Below, piece by piece: positions 27,532-36,149 of a stretch of DNA of 54,735 nucleotides. The position numbers were made by a program, and so were the translations under genes. Positions within the stretch are counted from its first letter, which is position 1, and each line of letters starts with the position of its first letter. The stretch spans positions 1 through 54,735 of the forward strand of contig JAUIKF010000056.1 of NCBI GenBank assembly GCA_030430575.1, written 5' to 3'. This stretch comes from Bacteroidia bacterium (GTDB lineage Bacteria > Bacteroidota > Bacteroidia > J057). The notes below the pieces were generated by a model, which was not told the origin of the DNA, did no database searches, and was given only the letters and a program-made list of their open reading frames with translations.

Positions 27532-27789
27532 ATGACTAAATTAACACTATCCATCCGCGACCCAGAACTAATTTCAAGGGCTAAAGAAAAGCTCAAAAGT
27601 GAAAATACTAGTATCTCAGAGTTTTTAGAGAAAGTGCTCAAGTTAATTGTAGATAAACCTCAACAATTGCCGACTCAACCTCAGATGCCTCCATGGGTTC
27701 AGGAGCTTGCAGGGTCCTTGCCAATGCCTGAGGAAACCGATTTTCGCAAAGAATTTACTAAAAAAATGACTGATAAGTATGGGACTTGA
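27532..27789 (+). CDS. Antitoxin, DUF6364-like
   Basis: An 85-residue protein beginning MTKLTLSIRDPELISRAKEK. This matches small DUF6364-type proteins with a ribbon-helix-helix start (SISEFLEKVLKLIVD), which act as DNA-binding antitoxins. The second half is Pro-rich (QQLPTQPQMPPWVQEL) and probably wraps the toxin. ATG at 27532 is preferred to the GTG one codon upstream. The toxin gene overlaps its last 11 bases, so the two are translationally coupled. Confidence 0.75.
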   Translation: MTKLTLSIRDPELISRAKEKLKSENTSISEFLEKVLKLIVDKPQQLPTQPQMPPWVQELAGSLPMPEETDFRKEFTKKMTDKYGT

Positions 27790-28204
27790 TTTAAATATTA
27801 AAAGAGTCTTTCTAGATACTGATGTACTCTGGGATTTTTTTTCAGGTAGTGGTGATAGATTACAGGTAGCTGGTATGATGTTCAGTATGGCAGAAAGCTA
27901 CAAACTTACGTTAATCGCTAGTCCCTTAAGTTTTGTCATTTTAGAATCTGCCATTAAGGCCCCTCGATCTGTTATTGATGAAAAATTAGGCAAGCTTGCA
28001 GAAAGAATTGAGATTTCAACTGTTGGAAAAAATGAAGTGCTTTTTGCATTAAATAAAACCTTTTCTGATTTCGAAGATGCTATTCAGGCAAAGTCAGCTT
28101 TAGAGGCAAAAGCAGATATTATTATTACCCGAAATATAGGCCATTATAAGAAAAGTGAAATACCTACTTTCACGCCAGTTGATTTTATCCAGTTGATGAT
28201 TTAG
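27779..28204 (+). CDS. PIN-domain toxin (VapC-like ribonuclease)
   Basis: A 141-residue PIN protein. Acidic metal-site residues are visible in VFLDTDVLWDFF (Asp near 13-15), LESAIKA (Glu), SDFEDAIQAKSA and the late IITRNIGHYKKSEI. These are the usual four-acid layout for Mg-dependent RNA cleavage. It overlaps the antitoxin by 11 bases, a classical type II toxin-antitoxin arrangement. Likely targets are tRNA or rRNA, which is family inference. The membrane protein gene starts 19 bases downstream. Confidence 0.8.
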   Translation: MGLDLNIKRVFLDTDVLWDFFSGSGDRLQVAGMMFSMAESYKLTLIASPLSFVILESAIKAPRSVIDEKLGKLAERIEISTVGKNEVLFALNKTFSDFEDAIQAKSALEAKADIIITRNIGHYKKSEIPTFTPVDFIQLMI

Positions 28205-28223
28205 TTTCTTCACCCCAACTCCA

Positions 28224-29822
28224 TTGAAGCGCATACACCCATTTATCTCCAATCTCGTCCGTGAAGGCAGTCTGCTATTTGCCATTTTGATGTATGGCCT
28301 GTTGCTGCTTCGCTTAGGCTATACTTTTGGCCGAGATGACCATATTGAAGTCATTCCCTATGCGCTTTTGCTGAATGACGCATCGCTTTTTCCCCATGAC
28401 CTCTTCCTCCAAGGCATCGCCGCCATCCTGCCCAATGAGCGGCTGGTTGTGTCTAGCATTTTTGCATTGTTTGGTGCGCAAATGGAGCCTATGACCTTGG
28501 TGATACATGCGCTGGTGAGCCTGGTGCTCCTCCTGGGGATGGAACGCGTAGCGAGGCAGTTGGTGGGGAATAAATACCTCGCCTGGGCGGCCGTATTTCT
28601 GAGTTTGATTCCCTTCTACTATTGGAACCCTGGAGGAAACGAATTGTATTACAACCTCCTGGGTGCGGCCAGTTTTGCCAAAGCCATCGGCATTTGGGCG
28701 ATATTTTATTTCCTCAAACGGCGATTCCGAACGTCCATTCTCCTGATTGCTACAGCTACTTTTTTTCACCCAATTGTAGGTATTCAACTAGCGATACTTC
28801 TGTTTGGAGTGATGGCGTGTGAGGTGATTTTTGGTCATGGTATCAGCGAGGATGAGCCGTTTTTGAAAATGAGCTTGCGCATTCGCGGCATCAAAGAAAT
28901 TTTTGCCTGCCTACTGCGCTTCTTACCAACTGGGTTTTTGTATGTATTATTGATCAAAATGGCCTATGGCGACGCCTCTACTCCTATTTCCTCCGAAACC
29001 TTCTTCGACATCATCTTTGACTTTCGCAATAAACACCACTTCCTCCCCTCTAACTATCCGTTGAAAAGTTTCTTCCTGGCTGGTATTTGCTGGATAGCGG
29101 CCTTTGGAGTATTTCGAAAAAATGCCTTGCTCAAATGGATGCTTCTCATCATGCTGACTGGCTACCTCCTCTACCCCATCGCAACAGAAGTTTTGCGAAG
29201 CCCCACGCTTGTCCCCTTCCAGTGGTTTAAAACCACGGTCTGGCTCAAGTTCCTTGGCATGATTGCCTTCATGAATCTCCTTCATTATTACGGCCCTTCC
29301 TGGTCACAGGTAAAAGAAATCCGTTGGGAAAAATGGGGGCTTACAGGTGCCATTGCCCTGACTTTCAGCGTGTTGCTTTTCTTCCCTCACAAGCTGCCCT
29401 GGCAGCTAGAGACGGACTTCGGCCAACAACATCAGACCGACAAGCTGGTCCAGATATGTGAACAAGTGCAAACCCTTACGCCTGTGGACGCTACGTTCAT
29501 CTACCCCTACGAAGTCAGCGAATTGCAGTCCTACGCCCGCCGCTCCGGCTGGGTAGACTACAAAGCCAACCTCAAGCAGCCCGCTGGCGCGGCCATCTGG
29601 ATGGAGCGTATCTCGCAAGTGTATGGGTTTGACTATAAGCATCCACCTGATGACTATGCAAAGGCCGCCAAGACATATTTTCTTTCGCTAAATACATCTG
29701 CGATGCAAACTTTCGCCCAACAAGGAGTTACCCATATTCTGACCTATCCGTCCCATGATTTAGCTGGGCTGAAGGAAGTTGTGAGAAATGCGGAATGGGT
29801 GGTGTATGAAATAACGTTCTAA
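28224..29822 (+). CDS. Polytopic membrane protein, DUF6798/GT-C-like
   Basis: A 532-residue protein with about ten hydrophobic segments between residues 15 and 400 (for example SLLFAILMYGLLLLRLGYTF and ALVSLVLLLG). A soluble C-terminal domain of ~130 residues follows (VDATFIYPYEVSELQSYARR ... VTHILTYPSHDL). The layout resembles DUF6798 proteins and GT-C glycosyltransferases, which use lipid-linked sugars. GRDDHIEVIPY in the first outer loop could hold the acidic site of such enzymes. No ATG precedes the first helix: TTG at 28224 is the probable start, else ATG at 28290. The enzyme role is only suggested. Confidence 0.6.
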   Translation: MKRIHPFISNLVREGSLLFAILMYGLLLLRLGYTFGRDDHIEVIPYALLLNDASLFPHDLFLQGIAAILPNERLVVSSIFALFGAQMEPMTLVIHALVSLVLLLGMERVARQLVGNKYLAWAAVFLSLIPFYYWNPGGNELYYNLLGAASFAKAIGIWAIFYFLKRRFRTSILLIATATFFHPIVGIQLAILLFGVMACEVIFGHGISEDEPFLKMSLRIRGIKEIFACLLRFLPTGFLYVLLIKMAYGDASTPISSETFFDIIFDFRNKHHFLPSNYPLKSFFLAGICWIAAFGVFRKNALLKWMLLIMLTGYLLYPIATEVLRSPTLVPFQWFKTTVWLKFLGMIAFMNLLHYYGPSWSQVKEIRWEKWGLTGAIALTFSVLLFFPHKLPWQLETDFGQQHQTDKLVQICEQVQTLTPVDATFIYPYEVSELQSYARRSGWVDYKANLKQPAGAAIWMERISQVYGFDYKHPPDDYAKAAKTYFLSLNTSAMQTFAQQGVTHILTYPSHDLAGLKEVVRNAEWVVYEITF

Positions 29823-29865
29823 GTTCTATGTTTGGGGTTTGAAGTTGGCAAACTGCCTAGCCCTA

Positions 29866-29901
29866 AATACCCAACAGATTTTCCTCAATCTGTTGGGTAT
29901 T
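29866..29901. terminator. Perfect 15-bp hairpin, partner of the one at 21298
   Basis: AATACCCAACAGATT and AATCTGTTGGGTATT enclose TTCCTC. It lies downstream of the membrane protein gene and is followed by a short T-rich stretch, so transcription termination is plausible. Compared with 21298-21333, the stem differs at two base pairs, each kept paired by matching changes on both arms. Confidence 0.6.
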
Positions 29902-29971
29902 CGACTCTTTCACAGTGGTAAAAAAGTACCCATCTTTGCCTCGACACTTCCACACACCAATCTGACTACCA

Positions 29972-30619
29972 ATGCATTACACCACATCTCCTGAAAAATT
30001 CCTCCTCCTCCTCCTTCTCTCCATAAGTCTTGCTTGGCACCCTTCCTCACCTCCTTTTTCCATCACCTTGACAGAAGCCATAACAGTGAATTTTGAAGGG
30101 ATAAAAGGCGGTGGAAAAATCTTATATAATGGGCTGGAGAAACAAGATTCCATTTCTATAGCTATCAGTTCTAGCCCTGATAACATTTCCTTCCAACTAT
30201 CAAGTGAGGACTCATCCTTAGTAGAAATCAAGGTGTATCAACGCTACCGTACGACCTTGGCCATTCAAGACGACGACAGCTATATGGAATTGACTGATTG
30301 GAAGCATTTTGAAGGAAATTGGGAACAATTGACGTGGGGCAATGATCTAAAGATTCCTTTAAAAAAGTACACTGAGGAAGATCGGGCCATGTTCCCAGCT
30401 TATACAGCAGAAGAGCTATTGGCGGCGGTGATAGCCCACGAACAAGCCTATATGTCTGGATCGATCACGCCATTCAGTAAGTATTTGTCTAATCCCCTAT
30501 ATAACGCTGGCCATTTTCTATGGAGCTATATTTCTACCATTGACCTCCATTTCCAACTGATCTATCAGAACCATACGTGTAACAAATTCATTGCGATTCA
30601 GATGATGGGGGGGTGTTGA
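29972..30619 (+). CDS. Exported protein of unknown function
   Basis: A 215-residue protein. An N-terminal hydrophobic segment (about 8-25, EKFLLLLLLSISLAWHP) suggests a signal peptide. The rest (TEAITVNFEGIKGGGKILYN; then ELTDWKHFEGNWEQL) is unrecognised, with an all-beta first half and a helical second half (YTAEELLAAVIAHEQAYM). Two Cys lie near the C-terminus. It is followed by a strong hairpin terminator at 30652. No partner is obvious. Confidence 0.5.
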   Translation: MHYTTSPEKFLLLLLLSISLAWHPSSPPFSITLTEAITVNFEGIKGGGKILYNGLEKQDSISIAISSSPDNISFQLSSEDSSLVEIKVYQRYRTTLAIQDDDSYMELTDWKHFEGNWEQLTWGNDLKIPLKKYTEEDRAMFPAYTAEELLAAVIAHEQAYMSGSITPFSKYLSNPLYNAGHFLWSYISTIDLHFQLIYQNHTCNKFIAIQMMGGC

Positions 30620-30651
30620 GGATAATAAATCGCAAGAGACGCGATATACTC

Positions 30652-30688
30652 GTAGAGACGCGATAAATCGACGTCTCTACTTTTTTTT
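30652..30688 (+). terminator. Rho-independent terminator of the GTAG-footed palindrome type
   Basis: GTAGAGACG and CGTCTCTAC pair around a 10-11 base loop, followed directly by eight T. This gives a strong intrinsic terminator for the gene ending at 30619. The foot and arms match the palindrome at 42907-42935. Confidence 0.75.
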
Positions 30689-30760
30689 GGAACTAGAATT
30701 GCTTTCTATTGGCATCCACCAAGTCGCGGGTTCCCTCGAAAATTTTGTATATTTAATTTC

Positions 30761-33700
30761 ATGAAAACACTTCTACTTTCGATCTCTTTTTCCCTCTTCT
30801 TATCAGCCCTTTTTGCCCAAACAACTATCATCACTGATCCTGTCCAGCAGGCCAAGCTTAAGGACGCAAAGCAGGAACGGATTCAACCTTGGTCTGAAAA
30901 TGCCAAGGCTGTCTACAAAGAGAATGCTACCATCTTTGTGGATGCGCCTAAGTCGCTCCCCAGGCCAGAAGGGCATCCGACAGGTTTTTTTGGTCAGAAA
31001 ATGCTGAATAAGGCTACCCATACCGTACTGGGAGCACCCCATACCGACACAAGGAACCTCCCTCTGAATTCGGAAGGCAAGCTGCTCAACCCCGATGGGA
31101 TCGAGGTGGACTTTGTGGTGCCAAGGGGCAACCTCCGTCATGGCTGGTGTGGGACACCTGTACCTGTCGTCGCAGGCAGCGCCAGCGGTAGCCGCGCCAA
31201 TTGCCCCATAGAGGTGCCCTGTGACAGTGCCACGAACCGCGACGCCAATATCCCTGGAATGAGTGCTCCCTTGACCTACTTCAAGGTCCGCTGGGTGGTC
31301 GTAGACGATGGTACTGCCAATAGCAATATAGATCAGTCTGATATCAATAACCTTATGGCTGAGTTGAATGCCGACTTTGCCTCAGCCAGAATCAATTTCT
31401 GTACTGAAGGGGCTAGATTTGTGACAGATTTGACGCACTACGGGCTCAATGCAGACACAGAAGATGGAAGCCTCAAGACGACGCATGGCGATAGTACGGC
31501 ACAACTGATCAATATTTATGTGGTAGGAACGATCAGTATTCCTTCAGCTGGGGGAAATGCAGGTGGCTACGCCCGTTTCCCTTACGATCCGCTTGGCGGG
31601 ACCAATATCAGAGGCGGCATCGTCTTGGCACGTAGCAATACGGCCATCGGGACGCATTCGCTTTCCCATGAAATGGGCCATGTCTTTGCCTTGCACCATA
31701 CCTTTCACGGCGTAGACGAGGTTTCGACTTGCAACGCCTGCTACGAGCGTGTGACCGCTGTTGACGGCTCTGGATCCAATGGCGACACCGAAGGTGACTG
31801 GTGCAGCGATACCAATCCGCACCCCGCCAATGTCGGCGTGTGTGCAGACCCTACAGCTTCCAATAATGTATGTGATGCTTTCCCTTGGAATAATGTACCT
31901 GTAGACAACCACATGTCTTATTCCTTTTGTACCAATACTTTCACTTCCCAACAAGCGGGGAGAATGTTGTGTATGATCAATACTTACTTGGGAAGTTGGA
32001 CGGTATTTGGGGCCAGCACCTGTGGCAACTTACCCCCTGTGGCGAACTTCAGCGGTACACCTACCATCTATACGGCTCCTGCCTCAGTGACCTTCACAGA
32101 CCTCTCACAGCCCGCAGGGCTGGTTACGACATGGACCTGGGACTTTGATGTCACCAATGTAGGGGGAGGCACGGTTTCACCTGCTACCTTCAGCGGGCAG
32201 ACACCTCCCACAGTCTCTTATCCCAATCCTGGCCTGTATACCGTTCGCCTCACGGCGACAAATGCCAATGGGTCTACCATTGAGACTAAGACGGACTATA
32301 TCAATGTGCTTGCCCCTACCACTGACTGTGACACCCTATATACCCAATTATTGAGTCCTAGCCTTACCCTCATTGGCGGTTACCTATTGGGGCCCAATAA
32401 TTATGTGAATGGGGTTCCTAATTCCTTTGCATGGGATGGAGTGAATACGACTACCAATACGGACTTCTATGAGCGCTTTCCTAATCCTTCTCCTGGGAGT
32501 GCTACGGTAGGCGCCGTCCAACTAGGATTGATCAATTTTTCAGATACGGATAGCAGCATGGTACTGGACGTCGTCATTTACAATGACGATGGCTTTGGGG
32601 CACCTGACTTAGTTTCTGGACCTATAGGGTCAGTGGTAAATATCGAGCCAGGGGGAGACTTGGGCGTACCAGGAGGCGGGTTTAGTTTTGTGACGCCTTG
32701 GATTGTGTTTAATACGCCTGTCACGCCTTCTACAGCTACTTTTCATGCGGGAGTCCATATTCGAAATAATAGTGCAAATGATCGCTTGATCATTTTGAGT
32801 TCTTGTGCCGCCTTGGGCGGCGATTGTGCGATCGCTGAAGGCGAAAATGATGGATCCAACCATGCTGGCCCTACCCTATTTAACTACTTAAACAATGGTG
32901 GCGTAGACTTCGACTTATTCATTGTCCCCATGTTGGGGGAATGGCAAGCTACTGTCCAAGCCACAGGCTTGGGCCAGGTGGCAGGCTGTGATTCTACGCT
33001 GGTATTGTTGACAGATACAATCTTGTTTAGCAGTACCATGGCGAGTGCTACTTTCAGCTTGGACGATGGGACCAATCTTTCGGTAAACACAGCTGCAGAA
33101 ATAGACTCTATTTTCCTCCTTTTCACTGACCCTGGCCCTAAAACGGGCTTTATCGCTACAGTAAATGGCTGCGGCAGGGTAGATACCTTAAAGTTCACCC
33201 TCAATTATGTTTTTGTTGAATCGCCTACGGCTGATTTCACGAAAACTCAAGCCAACCCCGTCTGCATCGGAGCGCCTGGGGTTGACTTCACAGGAAGCCC
33301 TGTTCCAGGCCCCTCCATCACTAGCTATACCTGGGATTTTGGAGATGGAGGCTCGGCAGGACCACTTGCAGGCAATACCACCAACCATCAATATACTGCG
33401 AATGGCCTCTACTACGTCTCCCTCACGGTGACAGACACCGCGGGATGTTCGGATACTGAACAGAAGCTAGATTTCGTCGAGGCAGTAGATTGTAGTGTAA
33501 ATGCTGCTGCCGCAGCGTTTTCATTTGCCCCTATGTCAGCGTGTCCATTCCAGACGATTACCTTTACTGATGCCAGTATGGCAGTTCCCGATCCACCTAC
33601 TAGTTGGTTGTGGAATTTTGGCGATGGCAACTTTTCTACCCTGCAAAACCCTACGCATAACTACACGACCAATGGGTCCTTTACGGTTACCCTTACCGCT

Positions 33701-34297
33701 ACTAATGCTGGCGGTTCTTCTGTGACGACTAGCGTCGTTACTGTTAATTGTCCCCTTGCCCCAGCAGTGACGCTTACCGGCATGGCCATGGGCCAGGATG
33801 TGGGGCTTTTCTGGGAAACGACTACCCCTGCTGTAATAGACCAGTTTTCTCTCTATAGAAGTAAGGATGGGCTTCAATTTGATCCTGTGACAACAGTAGC
33901 TGCTACAGGCAGTGAGCAATACACTTTTGTTGATCCCCAGCCCGGCGTACCACGCCTTTTTTATCGCCTCACAATGCTAGACCTTGATGGGAATCTTTCT
34001 ACTTCCAATACGGTGGAAATATCCCTTGGTGGAGATAGCCCCTGGATTCAAGCATTCCCCAATCCTTTGGCACCTGACCAGCCGCTTACGCTCTCTGGCC
34101 TTCTTCCAGAAGATGCGACGGTCACTTTTCGGGTGATTGATATGCTGGGTAAGAAGGCGTGGGCTTCACAGGCCCATTTCGAAAAAGGACTGATGGTGCA
34201 TCAATTGCCGATAGGTGAGCTGGCGAGAGGGGTATACCTCGTTCAAGTCGTGACGGATCGAGGGGCGCGGTCTGTGATGAAGCTGGTGAAACGGTGA
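30761..34297 (+). CDS. Secreted M43-type (pappalysin-like) metalloprotease with PKD domains and T9SS sorting domain
   Basis: An 1178-residue protein. Signal peptide 1-19; propeptide-like region to about 165; catalytic domain about 165-430. The metzincin site is HEMGHVFALHH (His303, Glu304, His307, His313), with Ala where most M43 enzymes have Gly. The Met-turn is VDNHMSYSF. Cys-rich loops (CNACYERV) fit the family. Three PKD-like domains follow (about 427-530, 820-905 and 915-1000; WDFGDGG and WNFGDGN mark two of them). The end (AFPNPLAPDQPLTL ... ARSVMKLVKR) is a T9SS sorting domain. It should digest proteins outside the cell; the substrate is unknown. The Ala substitution probably does not abolish zinc binding. 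Confidence 0.88.
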   Translation: MKTLLLSISFSLFLSALFAQTTIITDPVQQAKLKDAKQERIQPWSENAKAVYKENATIFVDAPKSLPRPEGHPTGFFGQKMLNKATHTVLGAPHTDTRNLPLNSEGKLLNPDGIEVDFVVPRGNLRHGWCGTPVPVVAGSASGSRANCPIEVPCDSATNRDANIPGMSAPLTYFKVRWVVVDDGTANSNIDQSDINNLMAELNADFASARINFCTEGARFVTDLTHYGLNADTEDGSLKTTHGDSTAQLINIYVVGTISIPSAGGNAGGYARFPYDPLGGTNIRGGIVLARSNTAIGTHSLSHEMGHVFALHHTFHGVDEVSTCNACYERVTAVDGSGSNGDTEGDWCSDTNPHPANVGVCADPTASNNVCDAFPWNNVPVDNHMSYSFCTNTFTSQQAGRMLCMINTYLGSWTVFGASTCGNLPPVANFSGTPTIYTAPASVTFTDLSQPAGLVTTWTWDFDVTNVGGGTVSPATFSGQTPPTVSYPNPGLYTVRLTATNANGSTIETKTDYINVLAPTTDCDTLYTQLLSPSLTLIGGYLLGPNNYVNGVPNSFAWDGVNTTTNTDFYERFPNPSPGSATVGAVQLGLINFSDTDSSMVLDVVIYNDDGFGAPDLVSGPIGSVVNIEPGGDLGVPGGGFSFVTPWIVFNTPVTPSTATFHAGVHIRNNSANDRLIILSSCAALGGDCAIAEGENDGSNHAGPTLFNYLNNGGVDFDLFIVPMLGEWQATVQATGLGQVAGCDSTLVLLTDTILFSSTMASATFSLDDGTNLSVNTAAEIDSIFLLFTDPGPKTGFIATVNGCGRVDTLKFTLNYVFVESPTADFTKTQANPVCIGAPGVDFTGSPVPGPSITSYTWDFGDGGSAGPLAGNTTNHQYTANGLYYVSLTVTDTAGCSDTEQKLDFVEAVDCSVNAAAAAFSFAPMSACPFQTITFTDASMAVPDPPTSWLWNFGDGNFSTLQNPTHNYTTNGSFTVTLTATNAGGSSVTTSVVTVNCPLAPAVTLTGMAMGQDVGLFWETTTPAVIDQFSLYRSKDGLQFDPVTTVAATGSEQYTFVDPQPGVPRLFYRLTMLDLDGNLSTSNTVEISLGGDSPWIQAFPNPLAPDQPLTLSGLLPEDATVTFRVIDMLGKKAWASQAHFEKGLMVHQLPIGELARGVYLVQVVTDRGARSVMKLVKR

Positions 34298-34311
34298 GAG
34301 TGGAAATATTT

Positions 34312-34376
34312 GCCACGAATTACACGGATTTACATAGATAAAGAAACAATCCGTGCTAATCCGTGTAATCCGTGGC
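34312..34376. repeat. 19-bp inverted repeat between convergent genes
   Basis: GCCACGAATTACACGGATT (34312-34330) pairs with 34358-34376, with one mismatch. It lies between the stop codons of the protease and the ATP-grasp gene. A shared terminator is likely. The word AATCCGTGTAATCCGTGG is familiar from intergenic repeats in other bacteria. Confidence 0.65.
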
Positions 34377-35444
34377 CTATTCTTCTGCCATCATTAAAGC
34401 ACTATAATTCTTCAACGCCTCCTTCTTATACCGCTTCACTGCAAAAAATTCCCTTAACCCCTCAAATAAGCCCAAAGGCCGAAACCCCAAACGCATATTG
34501 GCCTTGCTCAGGGCATACACCGTATTCCACTGTCGGAACAGGACACGATAGGCTTCCAGCATAGAAAAGCCAGGCTGGTAGATATGGGTCGGCTCTGCCT
34601 TTGCCCCGTTAAACTCCAAGATGGCAAAATCTCGCCCTTCTTTGAGGGCTTGCATGCTTTGACATTTGATGTCATAGCGGCCAAAGAAGACCCCTTCCAT
34701 TTGATGGCTGAGCTGATCAAAAGTATCGATCAATTGCGCATCGATCTGGTCATTGCCGTCCAGGAACATCGCGCCTCGGCAGTGATTGCCATAAGGGACA
34801 AGTTCGAGTTCCTCGCCTTTGAGGGGAATGGTATCGAGCAATTCTGGGTGACGAGATTCGAGGGTAGGCAATTGCAAATAAGCGCGTGGATATGCCTCCA
34901 CCAATTCTCTCACCGTTGAGGTACCATCCCCTGTCACGCTAAGGTATTTTTTGAGGGTAATAGAGGTAATATGGCCAGAAGTTTCGTGAGGGAAACGATA
35001 GTATAGCACACTGATTTCTTCGGGGTAAGCGACAAAGTCTTGAATGATCAGGTCCATCGGAGCCTTTTCTAAATAAGCTTTAAGGGCTGCTTCATCCGCC
35101 AATTTTTCCACCAAAAATCCGCGTTCTCCAATATCAGGCTTTGCGATGATGGGATAGGAAATACCCTTTTCAGCAATAGTGGCGACGATTTTTGGGAGAG
35201 GCTGCCCTTTAGGGACAAAGATCGTCCGAGGCAGATAGGCTTCTGGGATCAATGCTAATATATCTTTCTTAGAATCGCCGTATAGGCCGCCGTGCTTAAT
35301 CCCTGGATTCAACGCTTCGAAGAACATCAGCGTCCCCGCTTTGGCTCCTAGCCACAACCAATACAAGTAGATGGGGGTGTAAACCACATTCAGCGGCCAG
35401 TACTCCCAGCTCCTTAGCTTGATCCAAAAGCGTGAGTTTTTCAT
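34377..35444 (-). CDS. ATP-grasp domain protein
   Basis: A 355-residue protein. Residues about 13-35 are hydrophobic but lack a signal-peptide pattern. The ATP-grasp core is visible: the nucleotide-binding strand SYPIIAKPDIGERGFLVEK (about 95-113), DLIIQDFV (about 132), and the metal-binding end DIKC ... FAILEFNGAKAEPTHIYQ (about 256-285). Such enzymes join a carboxylate to an amine using ATP, as in D-Ala-D-Ala ligase, but this one is not close enough to name the product. The DinB gene stop and this ATG share a base (TGATG), so translation is coupled. The start at 35444 is preferred to a TTG one codon earlier. Confidence 0.75.
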   Translation of the reverse strand: MKNSRFWIKLRSWEYWPLNVVYTPIYLYWLWLGAKAGTLMFFEALNPGIKHGGLYGDSKKDILALIPEAYLPRTIFVPKGQPLPKIVATIAEKGISYPIIAKPDIGERGFLVEKLADEAALKAYLEKAPMDLIIQDFVAYPEEISVLYYRFPHETSGHITSITLKKYLSVTGDGTSTVRELVEAYPRAYLQLPTLESRHPELLDTIPLKGEELELVPYGNHCRGAMFLDGNDQIDAQLIDTFDQLSHQMEGVFFGRYDIKCQSMQALKEGRDFAILEFNGAKAEPTHIYQPGFSMLEAYRVLFRQWNTVYALSKANMRLGFRPLGLFEGLREFFAVKRYKKEALKNYSALMMAEE

Positions 35445-35953
35445 CAATTCTTCATTTGCTCCTCATGACGAATCGTAGAAGGTGCCACGCCAAATCCCTT
35501 TGGCAAGGTCAGCTCAGGTGCTATTTCGCGCAAGCCGATCTTAATGATGGCCAGGTGGTGAATCGCATGCTCGATATTGTAGACTAGTTCCCGTGCAAAA
35601 GTTGTAATCACCCGGATTGAGCCCGATCCTTCAGAGCCATATTCCTGCTCTAATTCCATCGGGGTATCGAGGTCAACCGTTTTAACTTTTTCAAGCAATT
35701 GATCGAGAACCAATCGCGCAAAGGCAGTATCTTCCTCGATTTGACAATTTCTCAACCGCAAATCGTAATTGACACACCCTTGCGCTGTCTGGCGGATCAA
35801 ACAATCAAAAAACTCTATAACATGGCGGGTATGTTGTCCCAGGCTAGACCCAGAAAACACATCCAAAGGTTGTTTATATCGCTCATTATCAATGTCTGCT
35901 AGGTAAATATGCAATTGGGAAAAGGTAGAAGCTACCACTTGAGTAAGGTCCAT
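35444..35953 (-). CDS. DinB-superfamily protein
   Basis: A 169-residue four-helix-bundle protein. SSLGQHTRHVIEFFDCLIR (about 36-54) supplies the first His, and NIEHAIHHLAIIKIGL (about 125-140) the other two. This is the metal-binding His triad of DinB/YfiT proteins. Members act as metal-dependent thiol transferases or hydrolases, or have no known role. Its stop overlaps the start of the ATP-grasp gene, so the two form an operon and may act on the same small molecule. Confidence 0.75.
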   Translation of the reverse strand: MDLTQVVASTFSQLHIYLADIDNERYKQPLDVFSGSSLGQHTRHVIEFFDCLIRQTAQGCVNYDLRLRNCQIEEDTAFARLVLDQLLEKVKTVDLDTPMELEQEYGSEGSGSIRVITTFARELVYNIEHAIHHLAIIKIGLREIAPELTLPKGFGVAPSTIRHEEQMKN

Positions 35954-36079
35954 GGAAGTGTGTTTAAGATCAATAATGAATCAATTTATCAATCATTCAT
36001 TCTTCCGCCAAGTTAAAGGCATTTGAATTGTTATAAAACTTTTTCGACCTGAATATAAGGAGAATGAAAAAATGAATAG

Positions 36080-36123
36080 ATGAGTAAATGATAAAATAAG
36101 GGCTCCTTTTATCATTTACTCAT
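36080..36123 (-). terminator. Perfect 17-bp hairpin after the beta-propeller gene
   Basis: ATGAGTAAATGATAAAA (36080-36096) and its exact complement (36107-36123) enclose TAAGGGCTCC. The hairpin lies just beyond the stop of the minus-strand gene at 36150. It is AT-rich, and the T-run is part of the stem, so efficiency is uncertain. Confidence 0.6.
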
Positions 36124-36149
36124 TTTATCATCTAATCATTTCTTATTCC

